DNA of 64,000 nt from Anthonomus grandis grandis (GCF_022605725.1 NC_065551.1:19778001-19842000), one strand, 5' to 3'; counted from the stretch's first letter, positions 32,577 through 45,600 are shown. Program-made: numbers and translations. Notes: generated from the sequence alone by a model not told the origin.

Positions 32577-34063
32577 GAAATTTTTGAAATTGTCGAAACA
32601 GTGGGCTGCAAAGGCAGTTGTGCATATAGGTCTCCTGATGGACCCATCATGCCCCATCGGGGTTTACCAGAGCCCAACGGCCTTAGAAAAACGGATAAGG
32701 CTCTCTGGTCTGAAGGACTTAAAGTCACTGGGTACACTGAAAGTGTTACCCAAGTATTTGAACCTGGCGCGCGTGCGTGCTGGGCAGTCCCCGACTACGT
32801 GGTCAACGGTTTCATCCTCGTCACAGCACCATCGGCATTCCGGGTTGTCCGCAATACCGATGGTATGGAGATGGCTTCTTAAGTGCCAGTGACCGGTTAA
32901 AGGATCTCTCACTAGCTAAATTTCGCGTCTTTTTAGGCCTAGTAGATTTTTGGTGAGACAGGCAGAAGGCCCACCTATGTGCGCTTTGGCCTGTCTCATA
33001 CCAGGGGACTTAGTCCATCTTCGGTGGGTCCACTTGTACAGCAGACCCTTATTTGATGCGACCGCTACGCATTTGGCGATACCAATTATGGGTTCCGGCC
33101 CCATCGGCAAACTCGCGGATCCCAGTCTGGCAAGAGAGTCCGCTTCCTCATTACCTGCATGGCCTGCGTGGCCAGGTACCCAGACGAGCTAGACCCTCTA
33201 ACCAACCTGCACAGTTTTTTCAGGACACTTTTATGCACTCTAGTACAAGCTTGAAGCTTACGTTTGCGGCCGTGATAGCCTTAATGGAAGCTTTGCTGTC
33301 CGAGCATATTGATACGACTGTATTGCGGTGTCCGCAGCTCAGGATTTTCTGTCCGCATTTTAATACAGCGAATACTTCGGCCTGGAAGACAGTGGCGTGC
33401 TTCCCCAGTGAGTATGCCCTACTGGTATGTGGGATCCCACCACAAAGCCCTGATCCAGCTCTGTTATTTATTCTGGAGCCATCTATGTTTCAGATGGTCC
33501 CCCTATTTAGCAATGCAAGTCTGTTGGAATGCTGCCATTCCTCTCTGCCTGCAATATGCGTCACAAATCCCTCGCAGTCCACAGTCACTGGAGCCATGCA
33601 GTCACTGCCCATCAGAAGGAGAGGACATTCCTGTATGGCCTATCTAACTTGATTCCCAGAAATCGAACTGTCCTGGAGTAATGCAGCTGCACGCCACCTA
33701 GAGATATAACAGAGGGCGAGCCTTCTCTAGAATAGTAGGAGCTCTGCTTTTTTGGGGTTAATCCTGAGACCCCTCGAGAGGCACCATATGTCCACCGACG
33801 CAGGGCTCTCATCATAGGGCCCCGCATTGAAACGGCGTCTTTCCCCAGGCAAAGGATTACCAGATCATCAGCGTAGGCCTGTGTGTATAGGCCAGCATTG
33901 TTTAAAAGGTTTATCAGGCTGTCGACCACAAGGCACCACAAGGTAGGGGACAATACTCCTCCCTGCGGGAAGCCCCTAGCCGCCAACGTTTTGACAAACT
34001 CGTTGTTGAGCTGGGCAGATACATGACGTTTCGAGAGCATGGCCTCTATCCAGCTAACCAATC
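32577..34063 (-). mobile_element. 5'-truncated RNase H-bearing LINE
   Basis: On the minus strand the copy opens inside the reverse transcriptase. It reads NNEFVKTLAARGFPQGGVLS, then LWCLVVDSLINLLNN and the catalytic AYADDLVIL, in one frame at 33612-34061. The GFPQGGVLSP and YADDLVIL forms, together with RNase H, fit the I/LOA-like clades. Further down the RNase H domain reads DGSRINNRAGSGLCGG, KHATVFQAEVFAVLKCGQ and CSDSKASIKAI, then the end block GNEEADSLARLGS. The Cys/His cluster CRWCCDEDETVDHVVGDCPA follows the same in-frame stop as in the 22-kb copy. Exact 9-bp duplications flank it. Frameshifts disable it. Confidence 0.92.
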
Positions 34064-34072
34064 AAGACAGTT
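34064..34072. repeat. Target-site duplication, right
   Basis: AAGACAGTT, partner of 32568-32576. Confidence 0.85.
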
Positions 34073-34490
34073 TCTTATAAGTTATTTAAGAGAGATGTAT
34101 GAAAGATGTTAGTTGTAAAAGGCTACTACATTATAGAAGAATACTTCTTGGACCATTTTTAAGTTTATTTGACTGTGCTCTATTGATTTAGGGATGTTCA
34201 GATTTCGACCAAAAAAAAATTACTTAAGGTGGTTTTTACAGTATTGCATGATAAATAATTACGACACAAATTCTGACCAATCTTAGTTACTACTAGTTTA
34301 GAGGTTTTTATGATGTAATATTTGAATTTTTTATAAATTCTGATATTTTCATTTTATTGATTATTTTATTTTTTATGTGTTCCCATTTGTTTCTTTTATT
34401 ATTTGTTTGTTTAATCTATATTTAAGTCAGCTTTATAAACAACATTTTTGTGTTATGTAAAAATAAAGCATATTTGATTTGATTTGATTA
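34073..34490 (+). mobile_element. LINE 3' end, after nested insertion
   Basis: This is the continuation of the plus-strand LINE interrupted at 32567. It includes an AATAAA signal at 34462 and ends in a TTTGA repeat tail (34472-34489), a common type of LINE 3' terminus. Coding resemblance is weak, as expected for a 3' untranslated region. Confidence 0.65.
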
Positions 34491-36730
34491 TTTTCTATAA
34501 ATATAAAACTGGAGTCCCAAAAATGAAATGTTAAAAAGCTACTTATTGGTTTTACGGATATATTTATCGTTTTCATAATATGATTTAATTTTCACGCATG
34601 GGTGAACATTCATTACTTTCTTTAATTTTTTTTCTTTAAGTATTTATACATCACCCTTCTCAAAATAAAATAGTTATTTGAATAGCAGTTAAATAACTAA
34701 AAACTAACATTTACAATAGAGGTTTTACTGTTAGACTAGTGCGCTGACCTGTTGCTGTTAAAAAAGCAAGAAAAGAGAGCATAAGAGAAGACAGCATAAA
34801 AACATTATTGTATATCAAAATTATATACAACACTACAAACAAAAATCAATACAAACAATAAATATTAAACATGATAAAATGTATTTAGGTTAAATAAAAA
34901 AATCAGTCATTATCAAAGTAAGGAGATTGCGATTGGGCCCTGCAATATAAAGAAACCAGAATCACTAAACTGGCAACTATCATTTGCCAAACGGAAATGC
35001 TATAAGAGTCTGATAATAGATTATAAAACATCACAATAAAGGAAAGTAATCTTTTGAAATATAAATCAATAGTATCACATTATTTATATCTACTGACCCG
35101 TGGAAGGCTACTGCAATCAATATTATAAAACACAAATTTCCATCAAAGCGCACATGAACAGCATCCAAAAATGGGGGCACGTAATGATAAAGAAGACGAT
35201 CGACAGACAAAAAGTTCTTACTTTCATAAGTTATGAAGTTTAGTTATTATTTTTATACTATCTATAAATTTAACCTGTCCAGAAAGTGGCAACCGCTAAA
35301 TAATATTTTTACTATTTTACCACAGGTCACCTTCCACACCACCCTAAATCTACTGGATATAGCTAGAAAATTCTAGAATTTTCAATATTTTATCGTCACA
35401 AGAAGGGCATTTTGCTGACTACGTCATTAAATGACCAAATGTTAATATCTTTTTTGACGTCATACGTCATCCTATGGTTGCCTGGGAAGCTAAATTTAAA
35501 AAAAAAGGTATTCTTTCACTTTATAATGAAGCTAATTTTTTGAAAGAATTAAATTAAAGAATTTCATCTTCTAGCCGTTGTCTCCTTCTCAATCTAAGGT
35601 GTTACTAGGGATTGTATTAAAATATATCAATAAATGATTATACTATATTAGAAAGATACAGTTTTCCAAAATGTCTAACAGCATTTAAAAGATGAAGTAA
35701 AGCATAGAAAAAATCACTAATCACTTTATTGATTTTGTGATCTATATCTTAATTTAAAGTATGATTCGAGATTATATAAAAAATTATAATTTTCTCCCAA
35801 AGTACATCTGAAAATCTTTGTTGTTTTCTAGAATTTAATTGAGAATATATTAAATTAAATTGTCAATTTTCAGACATATATTATCATCTCAAAATAAGAT
35901 ATCACTAGATATTATACTAAGATTATGATTTTCATATATAATGGGAGAAGTTACATTAGAAAACCAAATTTGCTTCTGCTTCTAATATTAATATTTGCTT
36001 CTAATATTTTATAAATACTATTAAATAATTACATAGTTTTTTCATGAATTCACGAGCAGTACTTTAGTTATTTTATCAATTCTAAACCAAATATGTGTCT
36101 ATCAATACAATTATTAATAGTAATTCATAAATTGCAATATTTTTTTGTGTAAATCAAATTTTAATCACTATAATGCTAAATTCTATTTCAACGTGTTTGA
36201 TAAATTATATACAAAGATGTAGAATATTAGAAATTAAAAAATACATAATTCGTGAATACCACTTGATTTACGAATCATACAATTTCATTATTATGGCTAT
36301 GTTAAATAATTTTTTTTCCTGATCACTCGCAGGTACCCAGATATTGCAACTCTCGGAAAATCACATGTTCTTTTTATATAAAAAACAACTGTTTAAAATA
36401 TGTAGGAGGTAATTTTAGGTTCTTGCTATAGAATAATTTTAAAAAATAGAGATTTTTCCAATAAAAAATTATGTTTTAAAAGATATTACTCATAATTATA
36501 TTTCCTTATGTTAGCTATTTTTAAATGTCCCACTAAGAAAAAGAAAAAAATGTAGTGAAGCAAAAACGCTATAATATAAGCACTTAATAAAAAAAAGTAA
36601 TATATAAATTATTTTATTTGACGAAAATAGACGAAAAGTAATGCAACATATAAAAAAAATTGTAAGAATACAGAGATTTACTAACCTTACCTAATATTTA
36701 CAATGAGCTTATACATATAATATAAATATA
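34491..36730. other. AT-rich noncoding stretch
   Basis: No coding frame or transposon terminus is visible. A small cluster of ACGTCA words at 35420-35470 includes a full palindromic TGACGTCA at 35455-35462, the CREB/ATF consensus, but no promoter context is evident. Confidence 0.4.
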
Positions 36731-36734
36731 ATAT

Positions 36735-37425
36735 AAATTTAGGACGTTATTTTTAGACTTGACGGATTTAACATCAAGCGATGAGCGTAAACATAGAAAA
36801 CCGTTCATATCTTGCACTGGGTTTGGCCGAATGTAATTTTAATACAGATCCACGCTATAACTTCCCTAGGACAGGTCTAAATTTAAGACCGGATGTGCTA
36901 GAGATGTCGTACATTAAACCACTTAATAAGATTTCGCAAGTTATATAGAAGGGACTTCCAGGACCGAACCTTATAAAGAACCATAATGTTTGTTGCCTTT
37001 AAACTTTAAAAATTCTTCTTATTTCATTAACTGCAATTGAGGGAATCTTCAATGAGTTTTTCTTGTTTAAGTTTTAAATTAGGTGAAGCTTATTGGATCA
37101 AAATAACGTGAAGTACGATCCTGTAAAAGTGTGTGCCTCCACACAAAAGTTAAGCCAGTTGAATGCCTGGAATTATCCGAAGAATTCGGGACGAATGTCG
37201 CTTAAATATATTCATAATTTCTGAATCTGTGAATGAACTTTGGCAAGGTGTTCTTCCGGGTGCAACAGGAGAGCATTTCGGACGATTATGAATGAACATC
37301 CTGCCGACATATTTAGATTTTGAAAAGGTGGCATTCATGTGGTAACACTTGGCCGTTTCGACGTTGTTACATTTCGAAACGGTTCTTCATGATGATAAAC
37401 GCGATCAGCAGCAGGTAATAATTAA
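36735..37425. other. Complex noncoding patch, possible regulatory DNA
   Basis: Two blocks (36740-36980 and 37110-37425) have higher GC and complexity than their surroundings, for example GGTTTGGCCGAATG near 36820 and GGCCGTTTCGACGTTG near 37349. A minus-strand frame of 62 codons (37150-37338) lacks any recognisable domain. I regard the patch as a candidate conserved noncoding element. Confidence 0.3.
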
Positions 37426-39640
37426 TGAACTCGTGAATATATTTCTAATATCTCTTATTTATAATATCAATAGGATATGTTTTACAAGAATGTTTTAGCT
37501 TGATATAAATGATTATCATCATAACCAAACATATTTTTTAGTGTTTGGGTGTGAAGAAACTCTAGAATCATTACTGAGAAAGTCTCATAGTAAGAGGAAT
37601 TATATTTGACGCACCGATGATTTATATAAGTTTCTAAATATTGATAAATGGCTGTTTTTTCAAATAGGCCCAATTATAGTAATTTTATTTTTTTTGCAAT
37701 AATAAATTCATGTAAATGCAAGAACCTATGAAATAACTTATTCCACAAGATTTTTTTTTCTTAGGGTCTTGAATGCAATAAACTACTTATCTTATATAAC
37801 CCAGACCCTAAAAAAAGTTTCGCGCTCAAGGTTTTCGAATTTATTTATTAATAATTTTTTAGGTATTATTACTAAGATGTTAATTTAATTTTAAAGTCCA
37901 AATGATTTGATGAGATGATTGTTAACATATTTTGTGTTAATATTGAAATTAATAAATCAGCTTTTAAAAGGCTATATTTAATTTTTTTCAAGTCCTATAT
38001 TTATATAGTTACATAAGTTTATTTAAGTCATATATTAGGTAGTAATTTAGTAAAATATTTATGAGAAAAATGTTTCCTATATTCGATCTCCTTTTAAAAG
38101 CCCGCATCTTATTTAAATATATATGAATTGTTTGTATCATGTATTATATACTCTAAAATCTATGAAACTTTGTATACTTAGTAACTGAATCTGACGTTTT
38201 TAGTCTACTTAGTTTTTAATGCATCCGGTGACATAAGACCTTTAACAATTATTCTAAAATGTAAACATTTACATTATCAGAATAAGATTTTTAAATATTA
38301 ACTACACATTTTAAAATTATTTCCAATGTATATTGTAAAGCTTATTTTGATTTTAAAAGATATCATAAAGCATTTCCTCTCTCATATAAGGAAATAATTG
38401 ATATTTCGTATTAAATATACTAAGAGCCTAATATTTACACAATTTTGAATCATTGATCATTGAAATCCAAATCTAACTTGAGTTTGAAAAACTCAATTTC
38501 GCGAGTTTTTGCAAACTTTTACAAACAAAAGCTTACTTTGACTATTATATCATAAAGGCATTTTAAATAAAGAACAATATTTCCTTTTTTGTAATATTTT
38601 AGATTTAAAATAAATTCTTTTTAGAAAAAATACACTTTATTACTCCTAATTGTAGGTCGTTGCTGTTTTTTTTTAATTACACTGCTAGGAGATGAATCAA
38701 AGGGAAGTGATATATTAAATAAAGGAAAGTTTATGTAGGAAAAGTATGCTACCTAATACAGCATATTAAAAGATACCTCTTAAAATACCCGTTATAAAAA
38801 TGTATATATTTTTTATGTTTTTGTAATAACGTTCTTAGTTCCTATTCATTAAGACTAGATATCCTGGTGTTTCTTCATTATGTGAAGTTATTAATATTAT
38901 TTACATCCTATATTACATTAATGTTAACATAAAAAGTTGCATGCCATAATTTTTATTTTATAGTTATAAAGTTGGTTATCAATTGAGCTTTTTATTGGAT
39001 GGTTTTTAATGCTTTTGCTTTAGTTGTATTAAAATTAATATGAGAACCGAGGTTGATTTAGATTTAAATATCTTTTAAAAAATTATAAGTGAACTCAAAA
39101 AATGACAAAAGTTTCGTGTTTATTCAAATTATGCTTTGCGACAAAACAAAAATGGTTTTTAACACCATTCAAATCTAATTTATGAATAGTTGGTCGTATC
39201 CATTTAAGTTATGCTTTTCCAGATAATATAAACGGATACTAACTAAAATGAATTTTAAGTTATAGATTATGTTAATAATCAATTATGACAAATACACTTG
39301 TAAATACTGACAGCACTTGGTAAAACTGAGGCATGATTTTTTTACTTTCAATTAGGTAAAATTAGCATGATATTTTTTATCAATCTAATAATTATTGTCT
39401 CTTTAAAATTTAAGAATCATAGCCAATCTAAAGATCATAACTGTAATCACACTTTTTTGTTTTATACTAATGGTAAACTGGAAAGGTGATAATAGCAGCA
39501 ACAAGCTTTATAAGGATTTAAGAAAATTATCAACCCATATATCAACCATAATTAGTCTGACAATAAATATTTATTTGAATATTAGCTCAAAGAAGAATAA
39601 ATTTCATAAGATTAACATTATTTTACAATTTTTTTACAAA
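37426..39640. other. AT-rich noncoding stretch
   Basis: No coding signal. A few phrases near 39100-39230 (for example CATTTAAGTTATGC) recur in the tandem duplication to the right, so the duplicated domain may once have extended further left. Confidence 0.35.
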
Positions 39641-42419
39641 ATGAATTTACATTAGGCTAGATTATTACAAAATATATCCTTGAAGTTCTTTTTTAGTAAG
39701 ATTTATCTTAAAGGTGATTTTAATGGAGCACCAGTAAAAAATTATATTTTAGTGGAGGTGTTTTGATAAGAACAGTTTGTTATAAGTGCCCAAATTATTG
39801 GTAAAAATAAATAAATAAAACTATTAACTCCTTGTTAAGATAAATACTTTATTTCATTTTATTTAGGTCAAGAAGAAAAGTAAATTTATTCCTGGTACTG
39901 ACTTCTTTACTCAATCATTAATCTCATTACTGCGCAATTATAAATACCCATTAAGATATAAGCCAGAAAAACTGTTAAAACGATTATTTTATTAAAATTT
40001 ACCTAATGAAAGATTATATTTCCTTGTTTGACATTAAGTTTCTTATAAGGCTAATTTCTTTTGGGTTATAATCTGATAAAATATATGCTAGAAGTACTTT
40101 TTTTATAAAATTTATATCAAAAGTGATTTTAAAGACCCTCCAGCATGAAATTGTATTCTAATGGATCTATTTCGATAACAACAATTTCTTATAAATATCA
40201 AAAATATTCGTAAAAACATGATTTTAAAAAATATTTTAAAAGTTGCTTTACGCAAAACCATAAAAACTATTTTTTTCTTCCAACATAAATACTTTAATTT
40301 AGCAAAATAATAGAGGAAAAAATATTTTTGGGTTGCGTTTGGTAGAGTAAGAACAAAACAACGTTAAATATTACTATTAAAATTATTTTTTGCTTATATG
40401 TAGGTTTTTTATCTTAACAGGTATATTAAAGAAATGTCAGACAAGAATCAGTAAGTATTATTTTACTGAATTCAAGGAGAGATAGAGTTTTACAATTTGA
40501 CTTTATTTTCAAAATTATCACGTTCATCAACTTTCCTTGAGTTAAAATGCTAAACATTTTATCATTTCCATTTTATTAAACTTTTAGTTCTATAAAATTT
40601 AAAAAAATTAAATTCGTGACCTGCTTGTTATATTATAAAATCACAGTAGTGATTTTAAAGTTTTAAAAACCAAGAAATAATTACAATTGTTTTTAATGCC
40701 GTCTAAATCAGTTTTCTTACTGTGATAACTATTTAATTCTGCTGTAAATTTAAATACAATAAAATATTTATTTTACCGGGAGTTTCAAAAGCTCTTTTGA
40801 AATTTGAATTTTTGTCATTTTTGTCGCAGATAGTCCTAATTAGAAAAATAATTAAATATTTGCAAGTTCTTAAAGAGAAAAATATCGATTTTTATCAAAT
40901 ACCGTTACAAATTACCACTATGATATTCTGTTCCATTTTTAAGCCAAATTCCAATGATTAATGGGCTGATTCAGTAGCCAAAGACTAATGGAAATACTAA
41001 ATTACTTGTGGTAATTTCAAATGTTCTTTAATAAAAAACTGCTATGTATTTTTTTATTATACGCTTGAAAACAGGCGAGAAAAATATTTATGAAAGTATA
41101 TTTTTGTAATAATGTAAATATTTTATCGTATTTAAGTTTTTAGAATTGCCACTGTAATAAATATTTTTCAGATAACTGAAATTACTGATTATAGACCGCC
41201 TTTCATCAATCAAATGAGAATAGGTTTAAAAACAAACAGATTGATAAATATGTGTGTTTGATCTGGATTCGAATTAAATTTCATTTTTTGTTAAGGCATT
41301 GCAATCTAGTATTTCAAGTCTTTTTAACCAATTACTCTGTTGTTATTTGTATTTTGATAGCTACAATTGGTGTATGACAAACTGCTTTAGACAAGCCTTA
41401 TGGTGAATTATTAAAAATATATGATTTATACCCATTTAGGTTATGCATCAAATAAAACTATGAGACGCAGAATAACGAAAAATAAAATGGTTTTTTCTTG
41501 CCTTTATAAAAACGTTTATGTCATAATGCTAAAAAATTTTGTTTTCTTTGACAGCGAGAGTACAAGACTCTAGTAAATCTGTTTCGATAAAAATAGTTGG
41601 TCATAGGTATTAAAATTATTCGTAATAAAAATAAATAAAATTTTTGTTAAGATAAGTATTTTATATTATTTAGGCCGAAAAGAGATTAAAATATATTCTA
41701 TCAATATCATACTGTGCAATTTTTTTTTCTCGGGTTGACAAATCAGGATTTATAGGATAATAGGCAGCAAGAAAATATTTTTCAAAGTAGTGATTTTTTT
41801 TTTCTAGACATTAGATAACAAATTCGTGTTAACTGAAATATCTTAACAAGGAGATATTTTAAATGTTGCCTTACCCCAAAATAAAAAAAAAATCTCTTCT
41901 GAGATATATATCTTATTTAAGCTCTTTAATAAAGTAAAAAACTATTGGTTTTGCGTTGAATTTGGTTGTATAAGAAAGAGACAACGTTAAATATTATTAC
42001 TAAGATTATTTATTTCTCTGTAGTTAAATATAAATATTTTTTTATCTTAAAAGGGATTTCAAAGAAATATCTGTTCAAAATCAACTTGTATTAATTTTTT
42101 TAAATATCTTACTTTCTAAGATATCTAAGTAAATTTCCCTTAAGCTGAAATGCAATAAAATATTGATTTTAAAAGGAATTTCAAAACTTGATCGACCTAT
42201 AGTGCTTAGCTATTATTAATTATTAATTAATTTTGTGTGCACATATTTTTAAAATCACAACTGAAGTAAAAGATTTTATATTTGCAAATTACTAAAGGAA
42301 AAAATATAGATTTTTATCAAATAACATTAAAACAACATAACACCATATTTTGTTATTTTTTTAAGCCAAAAGTAAATGGTTATGTAATGGATCTCCCAAT
42401 ACCTAAAAATGAATATGCA

Positions 42420-43643
42420 TATAGTGTTTCTTGGGAGCGGGATTTTTTGATTACTTTAAGATTTCAACGCTAATTTAATTTAAATAATATACGGTTAAAT
42501 AATAAAAAGTTAATTATATGTATTTCTTAAAATTAATTCCAGTTAAATAGCCTCCCCTTCTCTCAATATACTCTTGAAGCCTTTTCTCGAAATTCTTCAT
42601 AACTTCATGCAAAACATCACCAGGAATATTAGAAGTTCCTTCAGTAATTTTCATTTTAAGCTCCTGCATGGTTTTTGGTTTAACAGTGTAGAGCTTTGGC
42701 GTAATGTATCCCCACAAAAAGTAATCGCAAGTCGTTTGATGTGACGGCCTTGCATGTCAGACAATATTTTCTCGCCTAGAAATACCGTGTATCGGAAACA
42801 ATATTTGCAAAGGGTTTAAAGCCGCTCTTGCGATGTGTAAAGTAGAACCATCTTGCTGACTTCACGCTTGGTTGTTCTGTAGAAATCTGTTTAATTGCTG
42901 ATTTAACAAAATGATTGATCATTTAGATATAATGCTCGGAATTGACCGTAACAGTGTTATCATTCTCATCTTCAAAGAAGTAGGGATCGATAATTCCTAT
43001 GTATGAGGTCGCCCACCATACTGTTACCTAATGACTGTTATTCGTGAAGCTCCTGCAGATTTTCTGAACTTAAGTAACAGTAATTTTATTGGTTCGTATA
43101 GCTGAATAAATAAAACTGCGTCTCATCAGACATCCACAAATTGTAAATGTCGATCTCATTCTCAAGGAAAGCTTCAACAAAGCGTAGACAATTTGGGATG
43201 TTTGCTGGTTTTACTGCTTAGGCTATATGAATTTTATTTGCGTGAAAATTGAGATCTGTATACAATATTCGAAGTTAAGAAGTCTTACATATGGCTAATC
43301 CCTGAGCTTGTTTTCGGATTTAACATTCTGGATTTTGCTCTATAGATTCTCTAACGCGATCGACATTCTGAGGAGTTCTTACACTTTTTCTTGGTCCCTT
43401 ATGTTTGACATTGATAGTGAACTTGTGTTTTTAATTCTACGTATCCATTCCTTCATAACAGGAGCCAAAGGAACTGTGACTATTTTTGCTGTATTATATA
43501 ATTTGAAAAGCACGTGGCTCACCGGAAAAGTTACTAAATGCATATCTTCACCGAAAATTTAACAAAATAATTTACCGCCAACTATTCGTAGTTGCGGAAT
43601 GTGAATATTATCAAAACTTCTCGCCTCCAAGGACCACCTTGTA
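42420..43643 (-). mobile_element. Mariner-like element inside copy 2 of the duplication
   Basis: The right end, read inward, is TA then CAAGGTGGTCCTTGGAGGCG. The left end at 42422 starts TAGTGTTTCTTGGGAGCGGG and aligns with it over about 50 degenerate bases. TA borders lie at 42420-42421 and 43642-43643. The empty site is visible in copy 1 of the duplication near 40990, which independently supports the limits. The 1.2-kb body contains one minus-strand transposase relic. Confidence 0.75.
42514..43560 (-). pseudogene. Mariner-like transposase relic
   Basis: Read on the minus strand from about 43390, VRTPQNVDRVRESIEQNPEC is the inter-domain segment before the catalytic core. Next come FVEAFLENEIDIYNLWMSDE (first Asp; 43113-43200), then YSSENLQELHE-like blocks. 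A QQDG-type second-Asp motif lies near 42850, and CDYFLWGYITPKLYT (third Asp) near 42690-42740. The tail KTMQELKMKITEG and NFEKRLQEYIERRGGYL closes the protein. Counting across the breaks, about 41 residues separate the last two Asp, as in the elements at 2.9 and 53.5 kb. Many stops and shifts are present. Confidence 0.78.
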
Positions 43644-44329
43644 TTTCTCACAGCAGTGATTTCAAATGTTCTTTAATAGAAAACTCGTAATATATATTTT
43701 TTTTATTCTAGGCTTATGGACAGGTAAGGAAAGTTTTCAAAATAATTTTTTATCGTTTTTATGATAATGTTGATATTTAATTAGATTTAAGCCTTTAAAA
43801 TTATCGCTGTAATAAATATTATTTACATGATTAAAATAAAGCTAATTTTAGTATGGATATCTGGCCATTGACTGCCCTTTCATCAGTCAAACAAGAATGC
43901 GCCCAAAAACAAACGGATTGACAAATATGTATGTCAGATCTCGACCCGATTTAAACTTGATTTCTTGTTTTAGCATTGCCAACATAGGTATTTTGAATTT
44001 TTTTCAACTAATTACACAGTTTAGCAAATGAATTATTTATTTGTATTTTGTTAGCTCCATTTGGTTTATGACAAATTACTTTAAAAACGCGTTATTTTTA
44101 ATCATTAAAGAGGTGTAATATACACCCCTTTAAGTTAGGCATTAAATAAAAGTATGATACATAGATTTAGAAAACAAAAAACTTCTCCTTGTTTTTATGA
44201 AAACGTTTATGACATAATATTGAAGAACGCTGTTTTCTTGAACAATAAAAATAAAAGAGTCTAGTATACCAAAAAGAACAACTGAAATAATAAACAACAA
44301 AACCTTTTTATTCCAACCTATCAAATCGG

Positions 44330-44490
44330 GCGTTTCAACTCTGGAATTTCGTCATCTAGTGTCAACGGATCTGCACAGATGGATTCCGAATTAAACGCGG
44401 GCATTAATAGGGCGCATTGACACAGAGATACAAGGGCTGAAAACTGAATGCGCCAACCGAACAATTGCAGGATTTGAGATTCTATAATGC
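44330..44490. other. GC-richer patch upstream of a promoter-like motif
   Basis: Complex sequence (CAAATCGGGCGTTTCAAC, AACGCGGGCATTAATAGGGC) contrasts with the AT-rich flanks. It directly precedes a pyrimidine run and a TATA-like box. Confidence 0.3.
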
Positions 44491-44645
44491 CCCTGGCTCT
44501 CTCTTTCTCTCTCTATATCTATTGATGGTTACGTGCTACCGTTAAGTCGCCTTTTCTAAAGACGCCCGGTAATTGAAACTGCTTCTTATATAAGAGGATT
44601 TGCTCTTGTTTGTTAACGCGTGTCCTGCTGCTTTACACTGGGTAA
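44491..44645 (+). promoter_or_regulatory. Promoter-like arrangement: CT-repeat (GAGA-type) plus TATA box
   Basis: A CTCTCT-rich run at 44495-44514 is the complement of GAGA-factor sites. About 75 bp downstream, TATATAAG at 44587-44594 sits at a plausible distance from a transcription start. The order GAGA then TATA occurs at many inducible insect promoters. No downstream coding frame is recognisable, so this is only a suggestion. Confidence 0.25.
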
Positions 44646-45600
44646 TTTTCTTTAAAAATGCAATAGGAATCTTTTTTCTTTATGTTTTAATTATTTTAAT
44701 TGAAATATAAACTTTTCTTAAAAGAATTCAGAATTTTTATTTTGAATGGGGATTTAGAATTTTTCTAGAATAAAAATACGTTATTTTACATATATTACTT
44801 TAACTTGTGATCTTTTTCTACCAAGCCCTTAAAGTCGTATGGATCCGCTAAGCCTCTTTCCTATTTTTAGTAAAATTGTCTCTAACTTATAAATTTTAAT
44901 TTCTTTTTACACAATTTCCCTTTTTAGTCTTTTTCGTTTCTTTCAACAAAATACTATTAATAGATAGCCAAGAAATCTAAAATAATAAAATTCTTGTTAA
45001 TGGAGAACTTATTTTTATTTTTTAAGTTCTATGAGACATTGCACTTCCCTAAAGTAATTTTGCGGAACCTATGAATTAAGTAGAAATAGGTGTTAGTGCA
45101 GATTCCTTTATCATGTCTACTGGAAATTGTATTAAGTTTTTAATATTTGCTACTTCGATAACAATAATAAATTGATGAAGTTTATAAGCAGAAATCTGTG
45201 ATAATCAAGTATATACATATATCATCATCAATACCTATGACTGTGTTAAAAAATACACTTAAAATATGGCAAATATTTTAAGTAGGACGACACATTTCAT
45301 TCAATGTAGCATCATCAGATCTAAAATAACAATCACCACTACAAACAAAACAATGTATCAATAGCACTTGGCACAGAACATGCAATTCCTTAATCTGATT
45401 ATCCATCGGAATATTTTGTTCTAACGAAAATACCTGTTGGTAATGAAAAGCGAAAATACGTGTTGGAGCAGATGTTCCATAATAATTTATGTAATGATCA
45501 ATATCAAGTTCCTAGTATCATATCTTTGATACATTGATGAAGCTAAATATCAAAAACCTCTGCTCTATTATGTGACGACTTTAAAATCCTTGATAAAAAA
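44646..45600. other. AT-rich noncoding stretch
   Basis: No coding frame or clear repeat. Confidence 0.4.

Larger units (their letters stand above)
39650..44270 (+). repeat. Old tandem segmental duplication (copies near 39.76-41.58 and 41.58-44.27 kb)
   Basis: Long collinear matches link the two halves. CAACGTTAAATATTA near 40361 pairs with the same word near 41981. TTTTTATCAAATA near 40890 pairs with 42311, ATTTCAAATGTTCTTTAATA near 41015 with 43660, and CTTTCATCAATCAAATGAGA near 41200 with CTTTCATCAGTCAAACAAGA near 43877. TTTATAAAAACGTTTATGTC near 41501 pairs with 44194. Copy 2 is longer because a 1.2-kb mariner-like element inserted at 42.42 kb. A further partial repeat links 39650-39860 with 40075-40290. 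Divergence is high, so the duplication is old. Confidence 0.75.

Noticed and set aside
33053..33652. 199-codon open frame on the plus strand
   Set aside because: It is the antisense of the RNase H and reverse transcriptase region of the minus-strand LINE at 32.6-34.1 kb; its translation shows no domain.
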